From NCBI RefSeq assembly GCF_018885305.1, contig NZ_CP076544.1, positions 2,294,001 through 2,358,000 on the forward strand: DNA of 64,000 nucleotides, given 5' to 3'. A program made the position numbers and the translations under genes. The notes below the pieces were generated by a model. The model was not told the DNA's origin and searched no databases. It saw nothing but the letters and a program-made list of their open reading frames with translations. Source of the stretch: Curtobacterium sp. L6-1 (GTDB taxonomy: Bacteria; Actinomycetota; Actinomycetes; Actinomycetales; Microbacteriaceae). Numbering within the stretch: the stretch's first letter is position 1; the number at the start of each line of letters is the position of its first letter. Of this stretch, positions 42,586-50,618 are shown piece by piece.

Positions 42586-44691
42586 TCAGACCTCGACGTC
42601 GCTGCCCATCGTCACCGTTCGGCGGAGCGGCAACCCGAAGCGCGCAGCCGGGTCGGCAGCGTTGTGGGCCATCGCGACGAACAGCTTCCGCCGCCAGGAC
42701 ACCATGCCACCCTTGCCCGCGCCGGTCCGCAGTGCTCCGCGAGAGATGAAGTACGACGCCGTGGACATGTCCTCCTGCGCCAGGTCGAGCACGCCCCCGG
42801 CACACGCGGCACGCATCGCCGCGGGCAGGTCCTGGTCGTCCGAGAACCCGAACGTGATGGTGATGTGGTCGATGCCGTCGTCCGCGTAGCCGAGCTCGTC
42901 GCGGGTGAACGCCTCGTGCAGTGCGACGTGCGGCACGTTCGCGGTCAGGACGGACACGATGATGACCCGCTGGTGCACGACCCCGTTGTGCTCGACGTTC
43001 GCGCGGAGGGCGAGCGGCGTCGTCTCCTTGTTCGGGTGCGGGAACACCGCGATGCCCGGGACCCGAGGGATGTGGTCGGCGTTCACCGTCTCGATGAAGT
43101 CGGCCAGTGAACCCTCGCGCTTCCGGCGCTCGAGCTGCACGAGCTGGCGGCCGCGGTGCCACGTGGTCATGAGGGTGATGACGGCGAGGGCGATGAGCAG
43201 CGGCACCCATCCGCCGTGCAGGACCTTCGACAGGTTGCCCGCCAGGAAGGTCAGCTCGAGCCCGCCGAACACCACGGCGACGGTGACGAGCTTCCACGTC
43301 GCCCAGCGCCAGAGCGGCTTGACGACGACCAGGAGCAGCAGCGTGTCCACGACGAGCGCGCCGGTCACGGAGACGCCGTACGCGGTGGCGAGCGCGGCCG
43401 AGGAACGGAACGCCAGCATGATCGCCATCACGCCGATGAACAGGAGCAGGTTCACGGCCGGCAGGTAGACCTGCCCGCCCTCCTGCTTCGAGGTCTGGCG
43501 GATGGTGAGCGGCGGCAGCAGCCCGAGCTGCACGGCCTGGCGGGTCAGCGAGAAGGCGCCGGAGATGACGGCCTGGCTCGCGATGACCGTCGCGGCGGTG
43601 GCGAGGATGACGACCGGGATCTGCGCCCAGCTCGGGAACAGCAGGAAGAAGGGGTCCTTCGTGGACGTGGGGTCCTCGAGCACCAGGGCCGCCTGGCCGA
43701 GGTAGTTGCAGACGAGGGCGGGGAACACCACGAAGAACCAGGCCCGGAGGATCGGCATGCGCCCGAAGTGGCCCATGTCGGCGTAGAGCGCCTCGGCTCC
43801 GGTGATCGCGAGGACGACGGCGCCCATGGCGATGAACGTGATGAACGGGTGCGCGACCAGGAACATGATCGCCCAGGTCGGCGACAGGCCCTGCAGCACG
43901 CCGGGGTGCTCGACGATGTGCGGGATGCCGGCCGCCGCGATGACGACGAACCAGAGCAGCATGACCGGGCCGAACGAGGCGCCGACCTTCGCGGTGCCGA
44001 ACCGCTGGACGACGAACAGCATCACGAGGATGACGGCCGCGATCGGCACGACGAGGTGCTCGACCGAGGGCGCCGCGGTCCCCAGGCCCTCGACGGCGGA
44101 GAGCACCGAGACGGCCGGGGTGATCACGGAGTCGCCGTAGAACAGGGCGACCCCGACGATCCCGATGACCAGGAACACGGTCGTCCCGCCGGGACGGTTG
44201 GCGTAGAGCCGTCGTGCGAGTGCGGCGAGCGCCATGACGCCGCCCTCGCCGTGGTTGTCGACGCGCATGAGCACGAGCACGTACTTGATCGACACGACGA
44301 TGGTGATCGACCAGAAGAGCAGCGAGATGACGCCGTACACGTCCTCGGGGATCGGGCGGACGATGCCGCCGTCGACCGAGAACACGGTCCGCATCGAGTA
44401 CAGGACACTCGTGCCGATGTCGCCGAAGACGACGCCGAGTGCGGCGAGCGCCAGTCCGGCTCCGCCCTTGCGGAGCGTGCTGCCGGCGGATCCGTGCGGT
44501 GCGGCCTTCGCGGGGTGCGCAGCGTCGTCGCCGGGCCCGGCGTCACCGGGCTGGGCATCTCCGGGCCGGGCGTCGACCGGTCCGGCGGCGGGGGCAGCGG
44601 CGTCCGAGGCGGCAGGTCCGCCCGCAGCGCGCGCTCCGGCTCCGTCCGACGGGTGGTCGGACGGCTGCGACGACGCGCGGGTCTCGGTCAC
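42586..44691 (-). CDS. kup: Kup potassium uptake permease
   Basis: 701 residues of the KUP/HAK/KT family, proton-coupled potassium uptake. After a disordered head of about 70 residues with a repeated P-G-D-A-Q/G motif come twelve membrane segments (LAALGVVFGDIGTSVLYSMR is the first and the family hallmark; KDPFFLLFPSWAQIPVVILA and VNLLLFIGVMAIM follow) and a cytoplasmic tail ending TVTMGSDVEV. GTG at 44691 is preferred over GTG at 44700 because TGGAG is 8 nt upstream of it. No c-di-AMP riboswitch of ydaO type was found upstream. The disordered head is longer than in the E. coli protein. Confidence 0.92.
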   Translation of the reverse strand: MTETRASSQPSDHPSDGAGARAAGGPAASDAAAPAAGPVDARPGDAQPGDAGPGDDAAHPAKAAPHGSAGSTLRKGGAGLALAALGVVFGDIGTSVLYSMRTVFSVDGGIVRPIPEDVYGVISLLFWSITIVVSIKYVLVLMRVDNHGEGGVMALAALARRLYANRPGGTTVFLVIGIVGVALFYGDSVITPAVSVLSAVEGLGTAAPSVEHLVVPIAAVILVMLFVVQRFGTAKVGASFGPVMLLWFVVIAAAGIPHIVEHPGVLQGLSPTWAIMFLVAHPFITFIAMGAVVLAITGAEALYADMGHFGRMPILRAWFFVVFPALVCNYLGQAALVLEDPTSTKDPFFLLFPSWAQIPVVILATAATVIASQAVISGAFSLTRQAVQLGLLPPLTIRQTSKQEGGQVYLPAVNLLLFIGVMAIMLAFRSSAALATAYGVSVTGALVVDTLLLLVVVKPLWRWATWKLVTVAVVFGGLELTFLAGNLSKVLHGGWVPLLIALAVITLMTTWHRGRQLVQLERRKREGSLADFIETVNADHIPRVPGIAVFPHPNKETTPLALRANVEHNGVVHQRVIIVSVLTANVPHVALHEAFTRDELGYADDGIDHITITFGFSDDQDLPAAMRAACAGGVLDLAQEDMSTASYFISRGALRTGAGKGGMVSWRRKLFVAMAHNAADPAARFGLPLRRTVTMGSDVEV

Positions 44692-44797
44692 GGCAAGCAC
44701 TCCAGTTCGGGCCGTACGGGCGACGGCCGCCGCTCATCATGCACCCGTTCGGTGACAACGGAGCACCGACGCCCCTCGTGCCTGCGTCGAACGGCCT

Positions 44798-45571
44798 CTA
44801 CGCGTCGCGCTCCGGCACCGTCACGATGCGGTTCTGGTACGCCCAGACCACGGCCTGCAGGCGCGACCGGACCCCGAGCTTCGGCAGCATCCGCGCCAGG
44901 TGGGACTTCACCGTGGAGACCTCGACGACGAGTTCGGCGGCGATCTCCTCGTTCGACATGCCCTGCGCGAGCAGGAGCAGCACGTCGCGTTCCCGGGCGG
45001 TCAGCACCCCGTCGGCGCGGTCCCCCGTCACCGGCTGCAGGCTCCGACGCGAGGCGAACTCGCGCAGCACCCGCCGCGTCAGCGCCTGGTCGAGCGTCCC
45101 GTTGCCCGCGGCCACCTGCCGGACGGCGCCGATGATGGCGTCCGGCTCGGCGTCCTTGAGCAGGAACCCGGACGCCCCGGCCTCGAGCGCACCGAACACC
45201 AGGTCGTCCATGTCGAACGTGGTCAGCATCAGCACCGGCACGGCGGGATCGGCGTCGGGTCGGCAGAGTTCCCGCGCGACCTCGATGCCGTTCCGCACCG
45301 GCATCCGGATGTCGAGCACGGCGACGTCCGGTCGCGTGCTGCGGGCGAGGGCGAGCGCCTCGCCACCGTCCGCGGCCACCGCGACGACGGTGATGTCCGG
45401 TTCCGCGTCGAGCAGCGCGGAGACGCCGGCCCGGACGAGCGGTTGGTCGTCGGCGACGAGCACGCGGATCGCGGCGCCCTCAGCGGTCGCGCCGTCCCCG
45501 GCCGACACGCCACCCCCGGCCGACACGCTGCCCCCGGCGGACGCATCGCCCTGGCCACCTCCGGTGCTCAC
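44798..45571 (-). CDS. NarL/LuxR-type response regulator
   Basis: 257 residues. A Gly/Ala/Ser-rich head (about 1-34, repeats of SAGGGV/SAGD), receiver domain (IRVLVADDQPLVRAGVSALL, D in VAVLDIRMPVRNG, T in MLTTFDMDDL, K in GFLLKDAEPD) and LuxR HTH (LTARERDVLLLLAQGMSNEE, VSTVKSHLARMLPKLGVRSR). The frame starts with GTG at 45571, overlapping the kinase stop (GTGA), so the odd head is translated. A terminator could not be found downstream; kup starts 106 nt on. Confidence 0.9.
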   Translation of the reverse strand: MSTGGGQGDASAGGSVSAGGGVSAGDGATAEGAAIRVLVADDQPLVRAGVSALLDAEPDITVVAVAADGGEALALARSTRPDVAVLDIRMPVRNGIEVARELCRPDADPAVPVLMLTTFDMDDLVFGALEAGASGFLLKDAEPDAIIGAVRQVAAGNGTLDQALTRRVLREFASRRSLQPVTGDRADGVLTARERDVLLLLAQGMSNEEIAAELVVEVSTVKSHLARMLPKLGVRSRLQAVVWAYQNRIVTVPERDA

Positions 45572-46953
45572 CGAGCCACCTCCGGGTCGGTGGCCGACGT
45601 CGCGGACGTGGGCTGGGCCTCCCGGCCGAGCGTCAGCGCGACCAGCCAGCCGCCGCCGTCCGTCGGACCGACCTGGAGGCTCGCCCCCACCAGTTCGGCC
45701 CGCTCACGCATGCCACGGATCCCGTTGCCACCGGCGGGCGTGCTGCCCACCGACGGGACGGAGGCCGGACCGTTGGCGACGCGCACCGCGAGGTGGTCGT
45801 CGGCGCGGTCGTCGATCGTGACGGAGCACGGCGCCCCCGGGGCGTGCAGGGCGGCGTTGGCCAGGGCCTCCTGGACGGTGCGGTACGCGGCAAGTTGCGC
45901 GAGCGGGCCGACGCCCTCGCCGAGCGGCCGGTCACCGGCGTCCGCTCGGGCGCCGGGCAGGACCTCGAGCCGGACGTCGCTGCGGAACCGCGCGCGCTCG
46001 ACCAGGTCGACGATCCCGGCGACGGTCTCGACCGCGCGTTCGGCGGGGCTGTCGTCGCGGAGCAGGCCGACCAGGCGGCGGAGGTCCTCGAGGACGGCGG
46101 TGCTCTGCTCCCGGACCTGGCGGACACCCTCGTGCGCGCGCTCGGGGTCGGTGTCGATCTGGCGGTCGATGACGGCGGACATGAGTGCGATCCCGGAGAG
46201 GTGGTGGGCGGCGATGTCGTGGAGCTCCCGGGCCATGGCGGCGCGTTCGCGGGAGACGGCGGCGTCGATCAGGGCGTCCTGCTCCCGGTCGACCGCAGTG
46301 GCCTCGGCGGTGCGGGCGACACGGACCTCACGGCGGGACAGCACCACCAGGGTGACGAGCAGCGGCAGGCCGACGGCACCGACGGCCTGCAGGACGCCCT
46401 GGCCGACCGAGTTGGTGAGTCCGAATGCGAAGTCGGAGCGGAACGGCCCGTACAGGGTGCCGAACAAGGCGGCGCCGCCGGCGACGACCAGGACGGACGC
46501 CGCGGCGAGCGCCAGCCACAGGCGGGCGAGCGGCTCACGCAGCGCGGCGAGGACGACGGCGACGACCACCGGCAGGACCGTGATCCCGAACAGGTCGGCC
46601 GACCGCGACGCGATGACGGCGACGAGCACCGGCAGCGCCGCGACCACCACGAGCACGGTACGGGGCGCTCGACGGGCGGCGAGGAGCGCGGCGGACTGGG
46701 CGAGCAGGCCGAGGGACAGGATCGTCCACGCGGTGCTCGCGACGGCCGGGTAGTGGGAGGCGGGGCCGATGTGGTCCGTGTCGGCAGCGTCGAGCGGCGG
46801 CAGGCCGAGCACGAGCCCGAGGGCGACCACGGCGGTGCCGAGGGCGACGAGGACGTCGGTGCGGCGCTCGCGGGTGGTGGCGGTACGCCGGGCGGGTGCA
46901 GCGCCCCCGGCCTCGGCCTGGGGGCGCTGCGCGAGCGGCTCAGCGGGTGCCAT
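45568..46953 (-). CDS. sensor histidine kinase
   Basis: 461 residues. Six membrane segments (about 35-205), HisKA_3 with MARELHDIAAHHLSGIALMS (phospho-accepting His), N box TVQEALANAALHAPG and G box GNGIRGMRERAELVG. Partner of the regulator downstream. The amino-terminal 14 nt overlap the 3' end of the CPBP gene, and TAGGAT (46960-46965) 6 nt before the ATG lies inside the CPBP 3' end, so it has both read-through and its own leaderless promoter. Confidence 0.9.
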   Translation of the reverse strand: MAPAEPLAQRPQAEAGGAAPARRTATTRERRTDVLVALGTAVVALGLVLGLPPLDAADTDHIGPASHYPAVASTAWTILSLGLLAQSAALLAARRAPRTVLVVVAALPVLVAVIASRSADLFGITVLPVVVAVVLAALREPLARLWLALAAASVLVVAGGAALFGTLYGPFRSDFAFGLTNSVGQGVLQAVGAVGLPLLVTLVVLSRREVRVARTAEATAVDREQDALIDAAVSRERAAMARELHDIAAHHLSGIALMSAVIDRQIDTDPERAHEGVRQVREQSTAVLEDLRRLVGLLRDDSPAERAVETVAGIVDLVERARFRSDVRLEVLPGARADAGDRPLGEGVGPLAQLAAYRTVQEALANAALHAPGAPCSVTIDDRADDHLAVRVANGPASVPSVGSTPAGGNGIRGMRERAELVGASLQVGPTDGGGWLVALTLGREAQPTSATSATDPEVAR

Positions 46954-47914
46954 GCTGCGATCCTACGAGGGGCTTCGCCGACGGGATCGGGGCGTCGATG
47001 GGCAGCGCCCGACGGGCCGGGTCGTACCCGAGACGTCCGCGGGTGACGACGAGCAGCACCACGGCGGTGATCGTCGACATGATCGTCAGGCCGATCATCA
47101 GCGTGCCGGCGGTCATGCTCGGGTACATCGTCGGGAAGAACGTCGAGATGGTGTTGTTCACGCCGACGTGCAGGAGCAGGGCCAGCGGCAGGCTCTCGCC
47201 GGTCTTGTTGAACACCTGGACCATCAGGACGTTGAAGGTGATCGTGAACAGGGCGAACACGACGGGCTCGCTCCAGTGCGCGTTCGGCCACCCGCCCCAG
47301 TCGCTGAGGTACAGCGGCATGTGCCACAGCGCCCACACCGGGCCGAGGATCGCGGCAGCGCCGAGCCCACCGAAGCGGTGCTGCAGGCGGGGCAGGGCGA
47401 AGTCGCGCCAGCCCGGCTCCTCGCTCAGGCCGGTCGAGAACAGCTGGATGACCAGGCCCGGCACGACGGCCGCGAACACGAGGGCGGTCGGCGCGTGCAC
47501 GTCCCCGCCGGCGAACGGCAGCGCGGACACGATGATCAGGGCCGGCACGACGACGAGCGCGAGGGCGTACCAGTACCAGGCGACCCGCCAGCGGAACAGG
47601 CGTCCGACCCAGCGGCGGAGGCCCGGGCGCCCGTCCGCCACGGCCGTAACGATGAACGCGCCGCCGAGCGGGCCGAGCAGCGCGCCGGGCAGCACCCCGG
47701 TGAACTGCGCGCTGCCGAGGACCTCGGCGAAGTGGATGTCCCACACGCCCATGCCGTGCGGCGACAGGATGTACGGGACCCACGCGAGCCAGCTCAGCCC
47801 GAGCGCGAGGGTGAAGAACGACCCGAGCGGGTGCCGCGCGACGACACCGCGGATCCCGTGCCGGTCCTGCGGTGCGGTGCCGGCCTGCGACCGGGCTTCG
47901 ATGGTGTTCGTCAT
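46940..47914 (-). CDS. CPBP family intramembrane protease
   Basis: 324 residues, about eight membrane segments. TGLSEEPGWRDFALPRL gives the E-E-x-x-W-R/G-x-x motif, GPVWALWHMPLYL the second (W-H) motif and LLLHVGVNNTISTF the third (H-x-x-x-N). The E-E-P-G-W-R variant is common in actinobacterial CPBP proteins. First gene of a CPBP-kinase-regulator unit; it may cleave the kinase or a membrane signal protein, which is inference. ATG at 47914 is fixed by TAGCGT (47922-47927) 7 nt upstream. Confidence 0.87.
   Translation of the reverse strand: MTNTIEARSQAGTAPQDRHGIRGVVARHPLGSFFTLALGLSWLAWVPYILSPHGMGVWDIHFAEVLGSAQFTGVLPGALLGPLGGAFIVTAVADGRPGLRRWVGRLFRWRVAWYWYALALVVVPALIIVSALPFAGGDVHAPTALVFAAVVPGLVIQLFSTGLSEEPGWRDFALPRLQHRFGGLGAAAILGPVWALWHMPLYLSDWGGWPNAHWSEPVVFALFTITFNVLMVQVFNKTGESLPLALLLHVGVNNTISTFFPTMYPSMTAGTLMIGLTIMSTITAVVLLVVTRGRLGYDPARRALPIDAPIPSAKPLVGSQHGTR
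46960..46965 (-). promoter_or_regulatory. -10 box TAGGAT, leaderless start of the second kinase gene
   Basis: TAGGAT, 6 nt, then ATG at 46953, minus strand, inside the 3' end of the CPBP gene. Confidence 0.5.
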
Positions 47915-47921
47915 GACGTCG

Positions 47922-47927
47922 ACGCTA
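47922..47927 (-). promoter_or_regulatory. -10 box TAGCGT, leaderless start of second CPBP gene
   Basis: TAGCGT, 7 nt, then ATG at 47914, minus strand. Same hexamer as before VanZ and both orphan paralogues. Confidence 0.55.
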
Positions 47928-48039
47928 CGAAGCGTGCCGCGCTGCGACGACCGGCGGAGGGAGGCACCTGCCGGACTTGCATCGAAGGATGCAGGCCGTC
48001 CGGCGCCGCCACCGGCGGCTCCCCCGCCGCGGCCGGTGC

Positions 48040-48081
48040 GGACGGGAGGCGCGGGGCCAGCCCGCACCGCGCCTCCCGTCC
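48040..48081 (-). terminator. GGGAGGC-type terminator of the SDR gene
   Basis: 15-bp perfect stem GGACGGGAGGCGCGG / CCGCGCCTCCCGTCC with a 12-nt loop, 17 nt after the SDR stop codon. Member of the hairpin family. Confidence 0.8.
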
Positions 48082-48098
48082 GGCTCCTGGTGCGACGA

Positions 48099-49043
48099 CT
48101 ACCGCTCGTTGCCAGCGCGGAGCCAGGCGATGTAGTCCGCTGCGGCCGCCGCCGTGTCGTACTCCGGGGTGAACCCGGTGTCCTCCCGGAGCCGGGTGGT
48201 GTCGAGCCACTGCTGCGGCTGGTCCGGTCCGACGGGCAGGTCGACCGCGAAGTCGGGCACGACGGTCCGGATCGCCTCGACGACGTCGGCGTTGCTCGTG
48301 GCCCGCCCCGACGCGACGTTGTAGGTCGGGTGTCGCAGCTCAGGGGTCCGCATCAGGAGGGCGAGGGCACGTCCGGTGTCCTTGACGTACAGGAGGTCGA
48401 GCGCGTCGTTTCGGTGCGGAGGAGCCGCGAGCCCGGAGACGTCCGGCGTCGTGCCGCGCGCGGCCCCGAGGGCGAGGGACGGAGCGGCGAAGAACGGGTC
48501 GGGCTGGTGTCCGCCGGGGCCCCACGTGCCGGAGATCCGCGCCGAGACGATCTGCACGTCCGTCTGGTCCGACAGGTGCAGGGCGAGCAGTTCGGCGATC
48601 TTCTTGAACGTCGGGATGGCGTGCACGTGGCGGAACGAGATCGGGTCGTCCTCGGAGAGCGGCCCGGCGCCACCGAACCCGTAGACGCCGATCGTGCTCG
48701 CGGTGACCACGCGCGGGACCTTCCACGCCTCGGCAGCACGCACGATGGTGAGGAAGGCCTCGATGGCGGTGCTCGTGGCGTCCACGGGGTCGCCGCCGTC
48801 GGTCGCCCAGGGCAGTGCCACCGCGAGGTGCACGATGCCGGTGATCGGGAAGCGGCGGCCGACGGCGAGGACGGCCTCGAGGTCGCCGACGTCCGCCTGG
48901 ACGACGTGCACGGGGAGGTCGGCGAGCTGCGGCGGGACCTCCGGCGTCCGACGCTGGAGCAGGACGCACTCCTCCCCGGCCTCGACGAGGGACCGGACGG
49001 TGTGGGAGCCGATGAAGCCGGCGCCTCCGGTGACGAGGATCAT
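48099..49043 (-). CDS. extended SDR (NAD-dependent epimerase/dehydratase)
   Basis: 314 residues. MILVTGGAGFIGSHTVRSLV is the Rossmann GxxGxxG motif, and VVTASTIGVYGFGG the Ser/Thr strand. The expected YxxxK catalytic motif is not seen: the equivalent stretch is HAIPTFKKIAELL, with Ile where Tyr belongs if the Lys is aligned. So the protein may be a binding or regulatory member, or have a rearranged active site. It is the target side of a divergent promoter with a MarR regulator and an operator at 49066-49092. Start ATG at 49043. Confidence 0.8.
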   Translation of the reverse strand: MILVTGGAGFIGSHTVRSLVEAGEECVLLQRRTPEVPPQLADLPVHVVQADVGDLEAVLAVGRRFPITGIVHLAVALPWATDGGDPVDATSTAIEAFLTIVRAAEAWKVPRVVTASTIGVYGFGGAGPLSEDDPISFRHVHAIPTFKKIAELLALHLSDQTDVQIVSARISGTWGPGGHQPDPFFAAPSLALGAARGTTPDVSGLAAPPHRNDALDLLYVKDTGRALALLMRTPELRHPTYNVASGRATSNADVVEAIRTVVPDFAVDLPVGPDQPQQWLDTTRLREDTGFTPEYDTAAAAADYIAWLRAGNER

Positions 49044-49065
49044 GACGAGCCTTTCGTTCAGACCA

Positions 49066-49092
49066 CTGATCGTCAGCGGTACTGACGATCAG
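49066..49092. promoter_or_regulatory. MarR operator
   Basis: Perfect inverted repeat CTGATCGTCAG-CGGTA-CTGACGATCAG with 11-bp arms. It lies between the divergent SDR and MarR genes, 22 nt upstream of the SDR start and directly before the marR -10 box, the placement of an autoregulated MarR site. Confidence 0.75.
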
Positions 49093-49100
49093 CCTAGGGC

Positions 49101-49106
49101 TAGGAT
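49101..49106 (+). promoter_or_regulatory. -10 box TAGGAT, leaderless start of the MarR gene
   Basis: TAGGAT, 6 nt, then ATG at 49113. Confidence 0.55.
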
Positions 49107-49112
49107 CGGACC

Positions 49113-49583
49113 ATGTCCAGCGAAGCCCGACCGTCCGACGTCCTCGGGTACCTCCTCAAGCACGCGACGATGACCCTCGCGGAGCGGACGGACACCGCGC
49201 TCGCCCCGCTGTCGATCGACGGCAAGGAGTTCGGCGCACTGCGGGTCCTCGCCCGGCGCGAGCCGATGTCCCAGCTCCAGGTGGCACAGACCCTCGGGAT
49301 CGACCGGACGACGATGGTCGCGCTCCTCGACACCCTCGAGCGGAAGGGCATCGTGGCGCGACACCCCGACCCGGCCGACCGCCGCCGCAACGTCGTCGAG
49401 CTCACGGAGCAGGGGGAACGGGTGGTCGACGCGGCCGAGACGCTCCGTCGCCAGGTCGAGGAGGAGTTCCTCGCACCCGTCAGCGCGGCCGACGGCGAGC
49501 GTCTGCGACGGACGCTCCGGGCGCTGCTCGAGGAGGGGTCGCCCAACCGCCAGCAGTCGACGGCCGCTGATCAGCGGCGCTGA
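49113..49583 (+). CDS. MarR family transcriptional regulator
   Basis: 156 residues, winged-helix dimer. The core is GALRVLARREPMSQLQVAQT, LGIDRTTMVALLDTLERKGI and the wing DPADRRRNVVELTEQGERVV. Ligand-responsive repressor, probably of the divergent SDR gene and itself. The stop TGA is followed by a nest of CTGATC/GATCAG repeats. Confidence 0.92.
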   Translation: MSSEARPSDVLGYLLKHATMTLAERTDTALAPLSIDGKEFGALRVLARREPMSQLQVAQTLGIDRTTMVALLDTLERKGIVARHPDPADRRRNVVELTEQGERVVDAAETLRRQVEEEFLAPVSAADGERLRRTLRALLEEGSPNRQQSTAADQRR

Positions 49584-49616
49584 GCGATCACCGGCGCTGA
49601 TCGATCACCGATCAGC
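49566..49616. repeat. GCTGATC repeats and hairpin after the MarR gene
   Basis: Two tandem 17-nt units (49576-49592, GGCGCTGAGCGATCACC; 49593-49609, one base different) preceded by GCTGATCAGC (49566-49575). An 8-bp hairpin GCTGATCG-ATCAC-CGATCAGC (49596-49616) lies downstream of the stop codon and may be the terminator. The GATC/CTGA core resembles the operator half-site, so extra regulator binding is possible. Confidence 0.5.
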
Positions 49617-49635
49617 AGCGTTGGGCGGACGTCCG

Positions 49636-50124
49636 TCAGTACCCGCGGTCCGCCGCCACGGCAGCCAGCACCACCGGGTCCTCGCAGCCGCGCGCGAACC
49701 CCGCGATCCGCCGGTCGATGTCCCGCTGGAGCACGAGCACGCCGATCCGTTCGGCGATCGGCGCGAGCCACTGCGGTCGGCACGTGAAGTTGTAGCGCCA
49801 GACCGCCAGGGCGTGCCCCGGCTGCCCCTCCGCCGCACTGAAGCGCCAGCCGCCGCCCATGCGCTCGAAGAACCACGAGCCCTTCGTCATCTTCATCCCG
49901 ACGTTCGAGGGCGGGTTGTACGAGACGTACTCGCTCTCCATCGCCAGGCCGAACCGCTGCACCGTGTACGTCCGCACGCCCTTGCCGGGCACGGTCGCAC
50001 CGATGAGGTGCTGCCGCCGGATGAACGGGTCCCACCGCTTCCGGACCTCGCCCTGCGTCTGCGAGACGGCGAAGGCGACGTCCACGTCGACGGGGACGAC
50101 ACAGCGGGACTCGACGACGGGCAT
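49636..50124 (-). CDS. SRPBCC (START-like) family protein
   Basis: 162 residues. The START/polyketide-cyclase fold is suggested by MPVVESRCVVPVDVDVAFAV, VRKRWDPFIRRQHLIG, YTVQRFGLAMES and AVWRYNFTCRPQWLAPIAER. Such proteins bind hydrophobic ligands in a cavity; no ligand is evident. CAGCAT 6 nt before the ATG could make it leaderless. Convergent with marR. Confidence 0.72.
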   Translation of the reverse strand: MPVVESRCVVPVDVDVAFAVSQTQGEVRKRWDPFIRRQHLIGATVPGKGVRTYTVQRFGLAMESEYVSYNPPSNVGMKMTKGSWFFERMGGGWRFSAAEGQPGHALAVWRYNFTCRPQWLAPIAERIGVLVLQRDIDRRIAGFARGCEDPVVLAAVAADRGY

Positions 50125-50154
50125 GCGCCCATGCTGGCACGCGGCGGGGCCGCG

Positions 50155-50196
50155 GGACGGGAGGCCCGGGGCGGGCCCGCACCGCGCCTCCCGTCC
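50155..50196. terminator. GGGAGGC-type hairpin
   Basis: Arms GGACGGGAGGC / GCCTCCCGTCC, 11 bp, with more pairing inside after one mismatch. It is upstream of the SRPBCC gene, not behind a gene, so it may be a stray copy of the family. Confidence 0.55.
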
Positions 50197-50326
50197 GGCA
50201 GGGACACGACTGTCGACGGACTCGCTACTCGTCGCCGCTCACGAGCCCCTGCCGCCGCTCGCGTGCCACTCGGACCGACCGATGGCCGACTCACGACCGG
50301 ACGGCGGCGCTTGATCGAATGGCGCG

Positions 50327-50612
50327 ATGACACTTGACTTCCGCGACGCGACGCCTGGCGACGCCCTGCAGGTGACCCGGGTGCACAGACGACTGCGGGA
50401 GGCCTACTACACAGATGCTCTCGATCCGCTCGACGCAGCTCACGATCGCTTCCCGACGTGGGCCGACATGTTGACCCGGACCGACACCTGGTGTCTCGTC
50501 GCCGTGCAGGACGGGCACCTGACCGGTTTCGTCGCCGCTCGGGCACCGCCGAGCTTGAGGTGCGGGACGGGAACGACCGGGCCAAGAGCTTCTACTCGCA
50601 TCGGCGGTCTCC
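50327..50612 (+). pseudogene. GNAT acetyltransferase pseudogene with internal deletion
   Basis: The first 75 codons (TLDFRDATPGDALQVTRVHR; DTWCLVAVQDGHLTGFVAAR) read as the amino third of a GNAT enzyme up to the strand before motif A. The stretch that should follow (V-x-P-x-x-R/Q-G-x-G-x-L) is absent: in another frame the sequence continues straight into AELEVRDGNDRAKSFYSHRR, which is GNAT motif B. So about 50-60 codons with the acetyl-CoA loop are deleted and the frame is shifted. A downstream stop and the convergent DUF3592-like gene follow directly. Confidence 0.7.
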
Positions 50613-50618
50613 ACCTCG

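Noticed and set aside
44692..44797. c-di-AMP (ydaO) riboswitch upstream of kup
   Set aside because: The 106-nt interval shows none of the conserved ydaO core and is too short for the full aptamer.
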